64,000 nt of DNA, taken from contig NZ_MACI01000094.1 in the NCBI RefSeq assembly GCF_001884105.1, forward strand, positions 1 through 64,000, given 5' to 3'. Positions 1 through 8,829 of this stretch are shown one piece after another. Made by a program: the position numbers and the translations under genes. The stretch is from Bacillus luti. Lineage in GTDB: Bacteria; Bacillota; Bacilli; Bacillales; Bacillaceae_G. Numbering within the stretch: position 1 is the first letter of the stretch; each line of letters opens with the position of its first letter. The notes under the pieces were generated by a model. It saw only the letters and a program-made list of their open reading frames with translations. It was not told the origin of the DNA and did no database searches.

Positions 1-45
1 CATATGATGTAAGGACATACTAGGTATAAAAATATAGTTAAAGAG

Positions 46-606
46 ATGATGAATTTGAAAACAACTAAGAAAACATATTCGTTTTTTCATCGAATGTGGA
101 GAATATTAAAGTATCAATATTATAAGTTGCTTCGGTCGCCAGAAGGAGCGAAGAAAGTATCATTAGGGTTTGCTATTGGCTTTGGTTTAGAAATGTTAGT
201 AATTTATACGGCATCGCTCGTATATTTAATATTTTATCCAATCGTCAGGTTAGCGAAAGGGTCTTTTCCAGCAGCAGTCATTGGTAATATTATTGGGAAG
301 ATATCGTTTCTCCCAGTATTTTTATTTCCGCTTGCTTATGCATTAGGGAAAATGATTTATCCGTTTCCGCTGCAGAAACTACATCATAAACCATTTACAA
401 TATCAGATTTGTTTTCGAGCCATATTTTTACGATATTAAAGAGTTTATTGCAGAGTGAAGTGTATGTATTAATTGGAATGACGATTTTAGGAGCGGTGTT
501 TGGTACTATTTCATATTTCGTTGTGCATTATTTATATGAGAAGAACCGGAAGTTACGTTTGAAGAAAAGAAAGAAACGAGTGCGAGAACCACTTGTGCAA
601 ATATAA
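46..606 (+). CDS. DUF2062 family membrane protein
   Basis: A 186-aa protein resembling the DUF2062 family of small bacterial membrane proteins of unknown function. About residues 30-60, 75-105 and 140-165 are hydrophobic and could span the membrane. The C-terminus (about 166-180) is packed with Lys and Arg, suggesting a cytoplasmic tail. It opens with two adjacent ATG codons behind a weak AAAGAG ribosome site. It stands alone, followed by the Tyr-rich mini-protein gene on the same strand. The family assignment is by recall of the sequence style; no catalytic residues can be named. Confidence 0.7.
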   Translation: MMNLKTTKKTYSFFHRMWRILKYQYYKLLRSPEGAKKVSLGFAIGFGLEMLVIYTASLVYLIFYPIVRLAKGSFPAAVIGNIIGKISFLPVFLFPLAYALGKMIYPFPLQKLHHKPFTISDLFSSHIFTILKSLLQSEVYVLIGMTILGAVFGTISYFVVHYLYEKNRKLRLKKRKKRVREPLVQI

Positions 607-664
607 AGAGTGTCACATTCATTTTCTCCTTTGAATATGTTTAAGAAAAAGGAGGGAAGCATGA

Positions 665-868
665 ATGTATTATTACGTACCTCAAGTATATCCATATGTA
701 AATTATTATCCTGTATATGATATGAGTAGACAATACGAATGGTATCGACAACAACAATTGCAGCAATTATCACAAATACCACAACAACAGCCTACGCAGG
801 AACAAAAACCATATTTAACAACATGGCCATATTCAAATGTATACTATGGTAATTATTACGAATCATAA
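665..868 (+). CDS. small Tyr/Gln-rich protein, function unknown
   Basis: A 67-aa protein of very skewed composition: Tyr about 20 percent, many Gln and Pro, a poly-Gln stretch near residues 30-45 and almost no hydrophobic core. A strong GGAGG at 651-655 lies nine bases before the ATG, so translation is credible. An ATG at 661 is in another frame. Tyr/Gln-rich short proteins are common among spore coat and exosporium proteins of bacilli, which is a possible role, but nothing here proves it. I do not recognise the family. Confidence 0.65.
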   Translation: MYYYVPQVYPYVNYYPVYDMSRQYEWYRQQQLQQLSQIPQQQPTQEQKPYLTTWPYSNVYYGNYYES

Positions 869-895
869 AGCTGCTTCTATTTAGAAGCAGCTTTA
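866..895. terminator. bidirectional terminator
   Basis: A perfect 14-bp stem (TAAAGCTGCTTCTA) with a two-base loop lies between the convergent mini-protein and MarR genes and overlaps both stop codons. Confidence 0.75.
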
Positions 896-1339
896 TGCGT
901 TTGTTTTCAAAATTAAATTTTGAATGGTTTGAAGAGAATGAATGAGCTTCTCACGCTCTTCCTCAGATAATGTTTGGAAATTTTCTTTTAGTTTGTCTAA
1001 AATGAATTGCTGATACTGATTTACTAACAATTTCCCTTCACCTGTTAGGGAAATTAAAATGACCCGTCGATCTTTTTCGCTATAATGACGCTCTATTAGT
1101 TCTTCTTGAATCAGTTTGTTTAATAGAGGTGTCATGTTAGGCCGTGAAATCGCTAGCCGCTTGCCGATTTCGGAAACTGCTAATGTTTCATTTTCATGCA
1201 AAAGCAGTAATACTTGTGTATGTGATGGCGGCATATGTCTTTGAGAAGAAAATTCTCCAGGAAGCATAAATTTGCGATAAAAAAGAGGCACTAGCGAAAG
1301 AAGATGATCAACAATACGTTCCCACTCGCGTGATTCCAT
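893..1339 (-). CDS. MarR family transcriptional regulator
   Basis: A 148-aa winged-helix repressor-type protein. The helix-turn-helix lies around residues 55-80 (ISRPNMTPLLNKLIQEELIE) and the beta-wing contains the typical DRRVILISLTGEG motif. I chose the ATG at 1339, not the in-frame ATG at 1363, because GGAAGGGGG lies just upstream of the former and inside the latter reading. MarR proteins act as dimers and usually sense small phenolic or oxidising compounds. The target is unknown; the neighbouring GDSL hydrolase gene lies upstream on the same strand, but 70 bases separate them. Confidence 0.88.
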   Translation of the reverse strand: MESREWERIVDHLLSLVPLFYRKFMLPGEFSSQRHMPPSHTQVLLLLHENETLAVSEIGKRLAISRPNMTPLLNKLIQEELIERHYSEKDRRVILISLTGEGKLLVNQYQQFILDKLKENFQTLSEEEREKLIHSLQTIQNLILKTNA

Positions 1340-1411
1340 ATAAAGGCCCCCTTCCACTATCATTGTAACAAAAAAGGCATGTTATAAAAATAGAATTGTT
1401 TCATGGAAACT

Positions 1412-2191
1412 TTAATATTTGTAAGCTAACACTTTTTTTGTAAATGAATTGGCAATAATCGTATAGCCAGTATCATTAGGATGTACTTGGTCAAATAGTA
1501 ACTCTTTTTTATCATTCGATATTAATTTACGAATTGGTAAAACGATAGATGGTTGATTTGCTTTTGAAATGGAATAAACGGAGTCATTCCAGCCATCTAA
1601 AAACATATCTGCATAACTTGCGATAGAATCATCGAGTTGTAACGGGTTATAGAGTTCAGAGAGGATGAGTAAAGCATCCGGATTTTGATCTCGAACTGTT
1701 TTTACAATATCTTTTACATCCGCTTCAAAATGAGCTTTTTCTTTATTTAACATTTTAATGCCATCTATAACACCAACATCACGATTTAAACGGAATAAAT
1801 TATTTCCCCCAATATTAATTGTAATAATATTTGCAGCTTTAATCTTTTGTTTTACATCTTCTGATTGAACTTTTTTAACGAGACGATCTGTTGTAAGACC
1901 GTTTATGCCAAGGTTTTCTACTGTAATTGGTTTATGAATTTGTGCTTCTATTTGCCTAGAGGCTAATTCAGCAAACCCACCTTGCGTTGATCCATAACCT
2001 TTAGCGAGTGAATCACCTAATACGAGGTGATAAAAGGAATCGTTTGTTTGCTTATCAATCCAACTTGGAGCGGATGTTTTTTTTGTTTTCTCTTCGGCTT
2101 CGTTTTGTTTTGTCTCATCGTTCTTTTCAAAATAAGAATAAGAAATGATTAGAAGGAGGAGACAAACAATTGTTAAGATGACTTTTTTCAT
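1412..2191 (-). CDS. membrane-anchored SGNH/GDSL hydrolase
   Basis: A 259-aa serine esterase or lipase of the SGNH superfamily. Residues 4-20 form an uncleaved-looking hydrophobic anchor, followed by a charged linker, so the enzyme should face outward. Block I is GDS at 59-61 with nucleophile Ser61; block III is GGNN at 128-131; block V holds Asp234 and His237 (DQVHP). All catalytic residues are present. The family includes YpmR-like lipases of bacilli. The substrate cannot be told from sequence. An AAGGAGG lies just upstream of the ATG. Confidence 0.88.
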   Translation of the reverse strand: MKKVILTIVCLLLLIISYSYFEKNDETKQNEAEEKTKKTSAPSWIDKQTNDSFYHLVLGDSLAKGYGSTQGGFAELASRQIEAQIHKPITVENLGINGLTTDRLVKKVQSEDVKQKIKAANIITINIGGNNLFRLNRDVGVIDGIKMLNKEKAHFEADVKDIVKTVRDQNPDALLILSELYNPLQLDDSIASYADMFLDGWNDSVYSISKANQPSIVLPIRKLISNDKKELLFDQVHPNDTGYTIIANSFTKKVLAYKY

Positions 2192-2274
2192 AAATTCATC
2201 CTCCTTGTAATTGGTAATTGTATCATATTCAGCAGTATTAACAATGTAAGGGCATATTATATATCTATGAAAAG

Positions 2275-2302
2275 TTTACAATAACTTTACAGAAAATTTG
2301 TA
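2275..2302 (+). promoter_or_regulatory. candidate Pho box (PhoP site)
   Basis: Three hexamers, TTTACA, TTTACA and TTTGTA, begin exactly 11 bases apart with 5-base gaps. This is the TT(A/T)ACA direct-repeat layout that PhoP recognises in Bacillus. It precedes a surface nucleotidase gene, a plausible phosphate-starvation target. Confidence 0.55.
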
Positions 2303-2320
2303 GAAGTATGTCAAAAAATA

Positions 2321-2350
2321 TTGACGATATGAAAGGACATTATATATGAT
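2321..2350 (+). promoter_or_regulatory. sigma-A-type promoter of the LPXTG nucleotidase
   Basis: TTGACG at 2321-2326 and TATGAT at 2345-2350 are separated by 18 bases. Transcription would start near 2357, giving a leader of about 195 bases. Confidence 0.55.
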
Positions 2351-2356
2351 AATGTC

Positions 2357-2552
2357 AGATAAGGTAAAACTACGCTTAGTGGGAACTCTATTTCCCGTTA
2401 ATAGTTAGTCTTCAGTTATCAAGATTTTGTGGGTACTACCCGTTAAAGCGGAATGAAATAAAAATCGAATCTCTACTAGAAGAAAAAAGATATGAGGTTA
2501 GAGATAGAGGTTTATTTCATTATATTGGGTAAGTGTATAAGGGGGATTTTTT
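2357..2552 (+). promoter_or_regulatory. structured 5' leader, no known riboswitch class recognised
   Basis: The leader contains two small hairpins, GGGAA...TTCCC (2380-2396) and GGGT...ACCC (about 2430-2440), each followed by CGTTA. A long imperfect hairpin follows, closed by AATGAAATAAA (2452-2462) and TTTATTTCATT (2511-2521). No strong poly-U run follows, so it is not an obvious terminator. I could not match it to any riboswitch class I know. Confidence 0.4.
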
Positions 2553-4898
2553 GTGAAAAAGTCAAAAAAAATGCTAGCTGGAGCAACTCTTGCTATTGGT
2601 GTAATGGCGCCGCAAGTATTGCCAACAACAGCTCATGCGGATGAGAACAACGGGGAGAGTACGGTTAACTTACGAATTCTAGAAACATCAGATATTCATG
2701 TTAACTTAATGAATTACGATTATTATCAAACGAAAACAGATAATAAAGTAGGTCTCGTGCAAACTGCAACGCTTGTTAATAAAGCACGTGAAGAAGCGAA
2801 GAACTCTGTCCTATTTGATGATGGGGATGCATTACAAGGGACACCGCTTGGAGATTATGTAGCGAATAAAATAAATGATCCGAAGAAGCCTGTGGATCCT
2901 AGTTATACACATCCATTATATCGTTTAATGAATTTAATGAAGTATGACGTCATCTCTCTTGGGAATCATGAATTTAACTACGGTTTAGACTATTTAAACA
3001 AAGTAATTAGTAAAACAGAGTTCCCAGTTATTAACTCGAACGTCTATAAAGATGATAAAGATAATAATGAAGAGAACGACCAAAATTACTTTAAACCATA
3101 TCATGTTTTTGAAAAAGAAGTAGAAGATGAATCAGGGCAAAAACAAAAAGTGAAAATTGGCGTAATGGGATTTGTTCCACCTCAAGTTATGAACTGGGAT
3201 AAAGCAAATTTAGAAGGAAAAGTTAAAGCAAAAGATATAGTTGAAACAGCGAAGAAAATGGTGCCAAAAATGAAAGCAGAAGGTGCAGATGTTATCGTTG
3301 CACTAGCGCATTCCGGTGTTGATAAGAGTGGATACAACGTTGGTATGGAAAACGCGTCGTATTATTTAACAGAGGTTCCTGGTGTAGATGCAGTATTAAT
3401 GGGACATTCACATACAGAAGTGAAAGATGTATTTAATGGTGTTCCAGTTGTAATGCCTGGTGTCTTTGGAAGTAACTTAGGTATTATTGATATGCAATTG
3501 AAGAAGGTAGACGGAAAATGGGAAGTACAAAAAGAGCAATCGAAGCCGCAACTTCGTCCGATTGCTGATAGTAAAGGAAACCCATTAGTACAATCTGATC
3601 AAAAATTAGTTAATGAAATTAAAGATGATCATCAAGCGACAATTGATTATGTGAATACAGCTGTAGGAAAAACGACAGCACCAATTAATAGTTATTTCTC
3701 ATTAGTACAAGATGATCCTTCTGTACAACTTGTGACAAATGCACAGAAATGGTATGTAGAAAAGTTATTTGCTGAAAATGGACAATATAGCAAATATAAA
3801 GGAATACCAGTTTTATCTGCAGGCGCACCATTTAAAGCAGGTGGCCGAAACGGTGCTACATATTATACAGATATTCCAGCTGGAACGTTAGCAATTAAAA
3901 ACGTTGCAGATTTATATGTATATCCAAATACGTTATATGCTGTAAAAGTAAATGGGGCACAAGTGAAAGAATGGCTTGAAATGTCTGCAGGTCAGTTTAA
4001 TCAAATCGATCCAAAGAAAACAGAAGAACAGCCATTAGTAAATATAGGCTATCCTACATATAACTTCGATATTTTAGATGGCTTAAAATACGAAATTGAT
4101 GTAACACAACCGGCGAAATACGATAAAGATGGAAAAGTTGTAAATGCAAATACGAATCGTATTATAAATATGACATATGAAGGTAAGCCAGTAGCTGACA
4201 ATCAAGAGTTCATCGTCGCTACAAATAACTATCGTGGAAGTAGCCAAACGTTCCCAGGTGTAAGTAAAGGGGAAGTTGTATACCAATCACAAGATGAAAC
4301 ACGTCAAATCATTGTGAAGTATATGCAAGAAACACCAGTTATTGATCCGGCAGCAGATAAAAATTGGGCGTTTAAACCGATTGTTGCAGATAAACTAAAT
4401 ACAACATTCGATTCTTCACCAAATGCACAAAAGTATATAAAGAAAGATGGGAAAATATCATATGTTGGACCATCTGAAAATGAATTCGCTAAATATGCAA
4501 TTGATATAACGAAGAAGAACGATGATAAGGAAACTGGTGGAGAGAATCCAACGACGCCACCAACAGGTGAAGGTAATAACGGAGAGAATCCAACGACACC
4601 ACCAACAGGTGAAGGTAATAACGGAGAGAATCCAACGACACCACCAACAGGTGAAGGTAATAACGGAGAAAATCCAACGACACCACCAACGGATGAAGGT
4701 AATAATGGAAATAACGCAGGAAATGGACAAACTACGACGGACAACCAAAATACAAAAGAAACAACTGTAAGTGAAAATAAAGAAGAACGTGATTTACCGA
4801 AAACAGGTACAAGTGTTGTTTCTACAATTGGAGCAGGCTTGGCGTTTGTTGGAGCGGGATTCCTTCTGTTATTTAGAAGAAAGAAAGCAAATAGATAG
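2553..4898 (+). CDS. LPXTG-anchored 5'-nucleotidase / 2',3'-cyclic phosphodiesterase
   Basis: A 781-aa cell-wall enzyme that should release phosphate and nucleosides from extracellular nucleotides. A signal peptide occupies residues 1-29. The metallophosphatase domain shows DIH at 47-49, Asp92 (GDALQG), GNHE at 137-140 and a GHSHTE motif; the 5'-nucleotidase C-terminal domain follows. Residues 663-718 are four ENPTTPPTGEGNNG-type spacer repeats, and LPKTG at 748-752 with a hydrophobic stretch and RRKK tail is a sortase signal. It starts at GTG behind AAGGGGGA. Staphylococcal AdsA, which makes immunosuppressive adenosine, has the same architecture; an equivalent role here is inference. Confidence 0.92.
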   Translation: MKKSKKMLAGATLAIGVMAPQVLPTTAHADENNGESTVNLRILETSDIHVNLMNYDYYQTKTDNKVGLVQTATLVNKAREEAKNSVLFDDGDALQGTPLGDYVANKINDPKKPVDPSYTHPLYRLMNLMKYDVISLGNHEFNYGLDYLNKVISKTEFPVINSNVYKDDKDNNEENDQNYFKPYHVFEKEVEDESGQKQKVKIGVMGFVPPQVMNWDKANLEGKVKAKDIVETAKKMVPKMKAEGADVIVALAHSGVDKSGYNVGMENASYYLTEVPGVDAVLMGHSHTEVKDVFNGVPVVMPGVFGSNLGIIDMQLKKVDGKWEVQKEQSKPQLRPIADSKGNPLVQSDQKLVNEIKDDHQATIDYVNTAVGKTTAPINSYFSLVQDDPSVQLVTNAQKWYVEKLFAENGQYSKYKGIPVLSAGAPFKAGGRNGATYYTDIPAGTLAIKNVADLYVYPNTLYAVKVNGAQVKEWLEMSAGQFNQIDPKKTEEQPLVNIGYPTYNFDILDGLKYEIDVTQPAKYDKDGKVVNANTNRIINMTYEGKPVADNQEFIVATNNYRGSSQTFPGVSKGEVVYQSQDETRQIIVKYMQETPVIDPAADKNWAFKPIVADKLNTTFDSSPNAQKYIKKDGKISYVGPSENEFAKYAIDITKKNDDKETGGENPTTPPTGEGNNGENPTTPPTGEGNNGENPTTPPTGEGNNGENPTTPPTDEGNNGNNAGNGQTTTDNQNTKETTVSENKEERDLPKTGTSVVSTIGAGLAFVGAGFLLLFRRKKANR
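4539..4706 (+). repeat. 42-bp tandem repeat, four copies (minisatellite)
   Basis: Four head-to-tail 42-bp units start at 4539, 4581, 4623 and 4665. The first three differ by about one base; the last carries several changes. The unit is 14 codons, so copy-number change keeps the nucleotidase frame open. Confidence 0.9.
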
Positions 4899-4910
4899 TA
4901 GAGGAATATA

Positions 4911-4942
4911 AAAAAGGATTACCGATTGAGGTAATCCTTTTT
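4911..4942. terminator. bidirectional terminator
   Basis: AAAAAGGATTACC pairs with GGTAATCCTTTTT between the convergent nucleotidase and NhaC genes. Confidence 0.8.
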
Positions 4943-4948
4943 GTTATA

Positions 4949-6322
4949 TTATGAAACTGGTACTGCTTTTTCTTTCTTCCATGAAAGGCCAAATCCAGTA
5001 AATCCAACGATAATCGTTAAGACTGGGCAAGCTAAACAGAAGATTGCGTATGGAAGGTAATCGAATGTTGGAACGCTAAGGACGTTTGTTAAGAATACGC
5101 CACTTACACCCCATGGTACGAGCGGGTTAATAACTGTACCCGCATCTTCTAATACGCGTGATAAATTACGACGTTCTAAACCAACTTCATCGTATTTGTT
5201 AGCGAATGCTTGTCCTGTTAAAACGATGGATAAGTACTGTTCACCAAGTAAGAAGTTTACACCAATTGCAGTTGAAGCAGTAGAAATAATTAAGCGTGTA
5301 CTATTTTTTACGAAGCTAGAGATAATATTCATCAGCTGCGTGATTATACCCATGCCTTGTAATAATCCTCCCATACAAAGAGCTAGGAAAATAAGAGCAA
5401 TTGACATCATCATACTTTGTAAACCACCGCGAGATAATAAGCTATCAATATCTTTAATACCAGTTTTAGAAACGTAACCGTCTTGCATAATTTTCATTAA
5501 ATCAGCTAAAGAAGTACTAGGGTTAAAAATAAAGAGAATAATGATTCCTACTACGATTCCAGCAAGTAATGTTGGAACTGCCGGAACCTTTTTAAATGCG
5601 AATAGGAATAGTAATAAAATTGGAATGAGTGTAACGATAGAAATCGTTGCGTTTTTCTCTAATGTGCTAATAAAGTTTGTGAAGTCAACGTCTCCACCAG
5701 TACCGCTTCCTAAAATGAAAAATGCGATAAAAGCAATAATGAAAGCCGGAACTGTTGTCCAAAGCATGTTACGAATATGCTCAAATAAATCTACACCGGT
5801 TACCGCAGGAGCTAAGTTTGTTGTATCAGATAAAGGAGACATTTTATCTCCAAAGAATGCACCAGAAATAATTGCACCAGCAATAAGAGCTGAATCGTAT
5901 CCAAGGGCAGTACCCATTCCCATAAAGGCAAGTCCTACTGTTGCGGCAGTTGTAAAGGCACTACCGATACTTGTTCCAACAATTGCACAAACAACAAAAA
6001 CTGTAGGAACGAAAATTTTTGGAGAAACAAGTTGGAAGCCGTATACCATTAAAGTTGGAATTGTTCCAGCTGCGATCCAAACACTAATTAATACGCCTAC
6101 AAGTAAGAAAATAAATATAGATGGAATACCAGCGGAAATACTACTTATCATTCCTTTTTCCATAGTAGACCAAGAGATTTTTTTCATAAATCCAAATGCT
6201 AATAAAAGAACGATACCAAATAAAATTGGGATATGTGGTGAAACTTCTAATTGGATAACACTAAAACCAATACAGAAAAAAATAAATAATGTTAAAAGAA
6301 CAGATTCAATTTTTGAAACCAT
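4949..6322 (-). CDS. NhaC family transporter (probable tyrosine-linked antiporter)
   Basis: A 457-aa integral membrane protein with about 11-12 hydrophobic segments. The family signature MSPLSDTTNLAPAVTGVDL lies near residues 165-185. NhaC proteins are annotated as Na+/H+ antiporters, but members placed behind tyrosine T-boxes in Bacillales have been predicted to carry tyrosine. The leader here is a T-box with a UAC specifier, which supports the amino-acid role. A GGAGGGG ribosome site precedes the ATG. The experimental substrate is unknown. Confidence 0.85.
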   Translation of the reverse strand: MVSKIESVLLTLFIFFCIGFSVIQLEVSPHIPILFGIVLLLAFGFMKKISWSTMEKGMISSISAGIPSIFIFLLVGVLISVWIAAGTIPTLMVYGFQLVSPKIFVPTVFVVCAIVGTSIGSAFTTAATVGLAFMGMGTALGYDSALIAGAIISGAFFGDKMSPLSDTTNLAPAVTGVDLFEHIRNMLWTTVPAFIIAFIAFFILGSGTGGDVDFTNFISTLEKNATISIVTLIPILLLFLFAFKKVPAVPTLLAGIVVGIIILFIFNPSTSLADLMKIMQDGYVSKTGIKDIDSLLSRGGLQSMMMSIALIFLALCMGGLLQGMGIITQLMNIISSFVKNSTRLIISTASTAIGVNFLLGEQYLSIVLTGQAFANKYDEVGLERRNLSRVLEDAGTVINPLVPWGVSGVFLTNVLSVPTFDYLPYAIFCLACPVLTIIVGFTGFGLSWKKEKAVPVS

Positions 6323-6472
6323 TGTTTTCCCCTCCTAAATAATTTAAAATAGCTCTTTTTTATATAAAATTCGCCAATATTGTTTATTTCCTTCTAAAAT
6401 TTAGAATTTTGTGACAAATTACCGGTAATTGTCAATATCTCAATATGATACGGAAATGATTGGATAAAAAAA

Positions 6473-6521
6473 CGTCCCTGCATATAATTATGCAGGGACG
6501 AAGAAATCGCGGTACCACCCT
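6473..6521 (-). promoter_or_regulatory. second, partial T-box module (antiterminator plus terminator)
   Basis: The conserved GGGTGGTACCGCG (6508-6521, minus strand) is followed by a perfect 12-bp stem hairpin at 6473-6500 with a U run. Only about 60 bases separate it from the upstream T-box, so it has no stem I of its own. It looks like a duplicated 3' half of the T-box. Confidence 0.85.
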
Positions 6522-6583
6522 AGCTTGTGAAATGAATGTATCACAAAATAAAGGGTCATATGATATGCGCTAATAAAATAAAA

Positions 6584-6845
6584 ACGCCCCTGCAATATAT
6601 GCAGGGACGAAAAAATCGCGGTACCACCCTAAATTGTGAAACAGTGTCGTTTCACCACTCTTTAGACATAACGGTCTATAACCGTCTTTCACTACTCCTT
6701 ACGTTTCGTAAAAGAAGCTCCAGGGGGTAATTCATAATTCGCTCTGTACTGGTTCGCACCGACCACCAGCTCTCTGAAATCAGAAATCGAAATACTACTA
6801 AATCCTATCAACGCCGATTCATATGATGTTAGTTAAATTTTTATC
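6584..6845 (-). promoter_or_regulatory. T-box leader, tyrosine (UAC) specifier
   Basis: Read on the minus strand, the element has stem I (about 6835-6715) with the AGAGA region, the distal loop near GGTCGGTGCGAACC, and a specifier loop where UAC at 6729-6727 sits in the usual place after AUGAAU. The antiterminator sequence GGGTGGTACCGCG is at 6617-6630 and a terminator hairpin at 6584-6609. Uncharged tRNA-Tyr would allow readthrough into nhaC. The specifier was assigned by alignment by eye. TTGACA at 6862-6867 is a likely -35. Confidence 0.85.
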
Positions 6846-6961
6846 ATATATTCGTCTTACATGTCAATAAAAATGTTCAAATTTTTTTTAGGGAAATAAA
6901 GGAGAAAGGTTTTAATACTGTGAAAACGTGCGTTATAATGAATTTGAAAGGGGAGGAAAGA

Positions 6962-7318
6962 GTGAAGAAAAAAATAATTCTTTTTACCACCTTACTAGTC
7001 GTTGGCGGAAGTGCTGGAATTTACACAGCTTTTGCAGCTGAATCAGAGCAGTTGAAACAAAAGCAAATACAGCAGTCAGAAGTGAAGAAAGTGAAAGAAA
7101 CTGAAGAGAAGAAGTCGATGGAGAAAGCAGCTACGAAACTAGGAGTTTCTACTGAGGGAAAAACAAAAGAAGAGATTACGAAAGAAGTAAATACAGCAAG
7201 ATTTGAGCAGCGCCATGATTTATTAATTGAGCATGCGAAGCAACTTGGAATTGATACAGAGGGAAAAAAAGATGAAGAGATTATTTTAGAAATTGGAAAG
7301 ATACAACATGGAAAGTAG
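6962..7318 (+). CDS. small secreted protein with two TEGK repeats
   Basis: A 118-aa exported protein. Residues 1-26 form a signal peptide ending in an Ala-x-Ala-type site (TAFAAE). The mature part is highly charged and probably helical, with two related segments, LGVSTEGKTKEEI and LGIDTEGKKDEEI, about 37 residues apart. The GTG at 6962 was chosen because GGGGAGG lies six bases upstream; a GTG at 6920 would add 14 residues before the signal peptide. Function unknown. A paralogue with the same repeat lies at 13405-13725, beyond the biotin operon. Confidence 0.75.
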   Translation: MKKKIILFTTLLVVGGSAGIYTAFAAESEQLKQKQIQQSEVKKVKETEEKKSMEKAATKLGVSTEGKTKEEITKEVNTARFEQRHDLLIEHAKQLGIDTEGKKDEEIILEIGKIQHGK

Positions 7319-7352
7319 AACAACTTATCTTATGATAAGTTGTTCTTTTTTA
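7317..7352 (+). terminator. terminator
   Basis: AGAACAACTTATC pairs with GATAAGTTGTTCT, followed by a T run, after the small secreted protein gene. Confidence 0.85.
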
Positions 7353-7375
7353 AGAACTACTTGATTTAAAAATAA

Positions 7376-7428
7376 TTGACAGCCTTTCGAATTTAATGTT
7401 AACTATATTTATAAACTAGTTAACATTA
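7376..7428 (+). promoter_or_regulatory. biotin operon promoter with BirA operator
   Basis: TAATGTTAAC (7394-7403) and GTTAACATTA (7419-7428) form a perfect 10-bp inverted repeat with a 15-base spacer, the known BirA operator layout. TTGACA at 7376-7381 is the -35, so the operator covers the -10 and start region. Biotinyl-AMP-loaded BirA should repress bioA-D-F-H-C-B here. Confidence 0.9.
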
Positions 7429-7440
7429 GGGGTGGCAATT

Positions 7441-8829
7441 GTGACTGTTAATAGTAAAACGACTGAAAAATCATCTTATACATATGAAGAATTATCGGAG
7501 AAAAATAAAGCTTACGTATGGCACCCATTTACACAAATGAAAGATTATTTAGAAGAAGATCCTGTCATTATTGAACGTGGAGAGGGAAGAAAGCTATACG
7601 ATGTAAATGGAAATGAATACTGGGACGGTGTTTCGTCTATTTGGTTGAATGTTCATGGACATCAAATACCAGAATTAGATGAAGCAATTCGTGAGCAATT
7701 AAATAAAATTGCTCATTCTACTATGTTAGGGCTTGCTAACGTTCCATCTATTTTATTAGCAGAAAAAATAATTGAAGTTGTACCAGTAGGTTTGAAGAAA
7801 GTATTTTATTCGGACTCCGGTTCTAGCGCTGTTGAAATTGCAATTAAGATGGCCTTTCAATATTGGCAGCATAAAGGAAAACCGAAGAAACAAAGATTTG
7901 TTACATTAAAAGAAGCGTATCACGGTGATACCATTGGAGCTGTTTCAGTAGGAGCAATAGACTTGTTTCACCAAGTGTATAGTTCACTTTTATTTGAGGC
8001 AATTAAGATGCCTTATCCATATACATATCGTTCTCCTTATGGAAATAATAAGGAGGGAATTGTAAAAAAACATTTAGAAGAAATGGAAGAGCTACTAAAA
8101 GACAAGCATGAAGAAATTGCAGCAATTATTGTAGAGCCTTTAATGCAAGGTGCTGGCGGCATGATTACAATGCCAAAAGGATATTTAAAAGGGCTACGTA
8201 ATTTATGTACAAAATACAATGTATTATTTATTACAGATGAGGTAGCGACTGGATTTGGGCGCACCGGGAAAATGTTTGCATGTGAACATGAAAATGTGAC
8301 ACCAGACATTTTAACGGCCGGAAAAGGTTTAACGGGCGGATATTTACCAGTTGCAATCACCGTAACGACAGATGAAATATATAATGCCTTCTTAGGAGGC
8401 TATGAAGAGCAAAAAACATTTTTCCATGGTCATAGTTATACAGGGAATCCGTTAGGGTGTGCGGTAGCAATTGCAAACCTAGAACTATACGAGAAAACAA
8501 ATTTAATAGAAGAAGTGGCACGTAAAACAGAATATGTAGCGACGCAATTAGAAGAACTCTTTGCATATAAACATGTAGGGGATATTCGTCAGTGCGGATT
8601 AATGGTTGGAATTGAGCTTGTGAAGAATAAGGAGACGAAAGAAGCGTTTGAATGGACAGAGAGAGTCGGTGTTCAAGTATGTAAACGTTCAAGAGAGTTA
8701 GGTATGATTTTACGACCGCTTGGCAATACCATTGTATTTATGCCACCTCTTGCATCTACAATTGCCGAAATTGATGAGATGTTACGAATTTTATATAAAG
8801 CAATCTCAGATGTTACGGAGGGAGAATAA
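7441..8829 (+). CDS. bioA: adenosylmethionine-8-amino-7-oxononanoate aminotransferase
   Basis: A 462-aa class III PLP aminotransferase that makes 7,8-diaminopelargonate from KAPA in biotin synthesis. Visible motifs are WHPFTQM near the N-terminus, [12 protein letters not shown] in the PLP-phosphate region, [16 protein letters not shown] with the PLP Asp, and [12 protein letters not shown] with the Schiff-base Lys. The GTG at 7441 fits the AGGGGTGG ribosome site better than the GTG at 7432, which lies inside it. First gene of a six-gene operon; its stop overlaps bioD by one base. Confidence 0.95.
   Translation: MTVNSKTTEKSSYTYEELSEKNKAYVWHPFTQMKDYLEEDPVIIERGEGRKLYDVNGNEYWDGVSSIWLNVHGHQIPELDEAIREQLNKIAHSTMLGLANVPSILLAEKIIEVVPVGLKKVFYSDSGSSAVEIAIKMAFQYWQHKGKPKKQRFVTLKEAYHGDTIGAVSVGAIDLFHQVYSSLLFEAIKMPYPYTYRSPYGNNKEGIVKKHLEEMEELLKDKHEEIAAIIVEPLMQGAGGMITMPKGYLKGLRNLCTKYNVLFITDEVATGFGRTGKMFACEHENVTPDILTAGKGLTGGYLPVAITVTTDEIYNAFLGGYEEQKTFFHGHSYTGNPLGCAVAIANLELYEKTNLIEEVARKTEYVATQLEELFAYKHVGDIRQCGLMVGIELVKNKETKEAFEWTERVGVQVCKRSRELGMILRPLGNTIVFMPPLASTIAEIDEMLRILYKAISDVTEGE

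Noticed and set aside
4304-4748. Several open frames across the 42-bp repeats, both strands
   Set aside because: The repeat unit is a multiple of three, so all frames stay open; translations are simple repeats without start signals.
5541-6338. 265-codon open frame opposite the NhaC gene
   Set aside because: Low-complexity Pro/Ala/Ile-rich translation with no ribosome site; it is the antisense shadow of a clear membrane protein gene.
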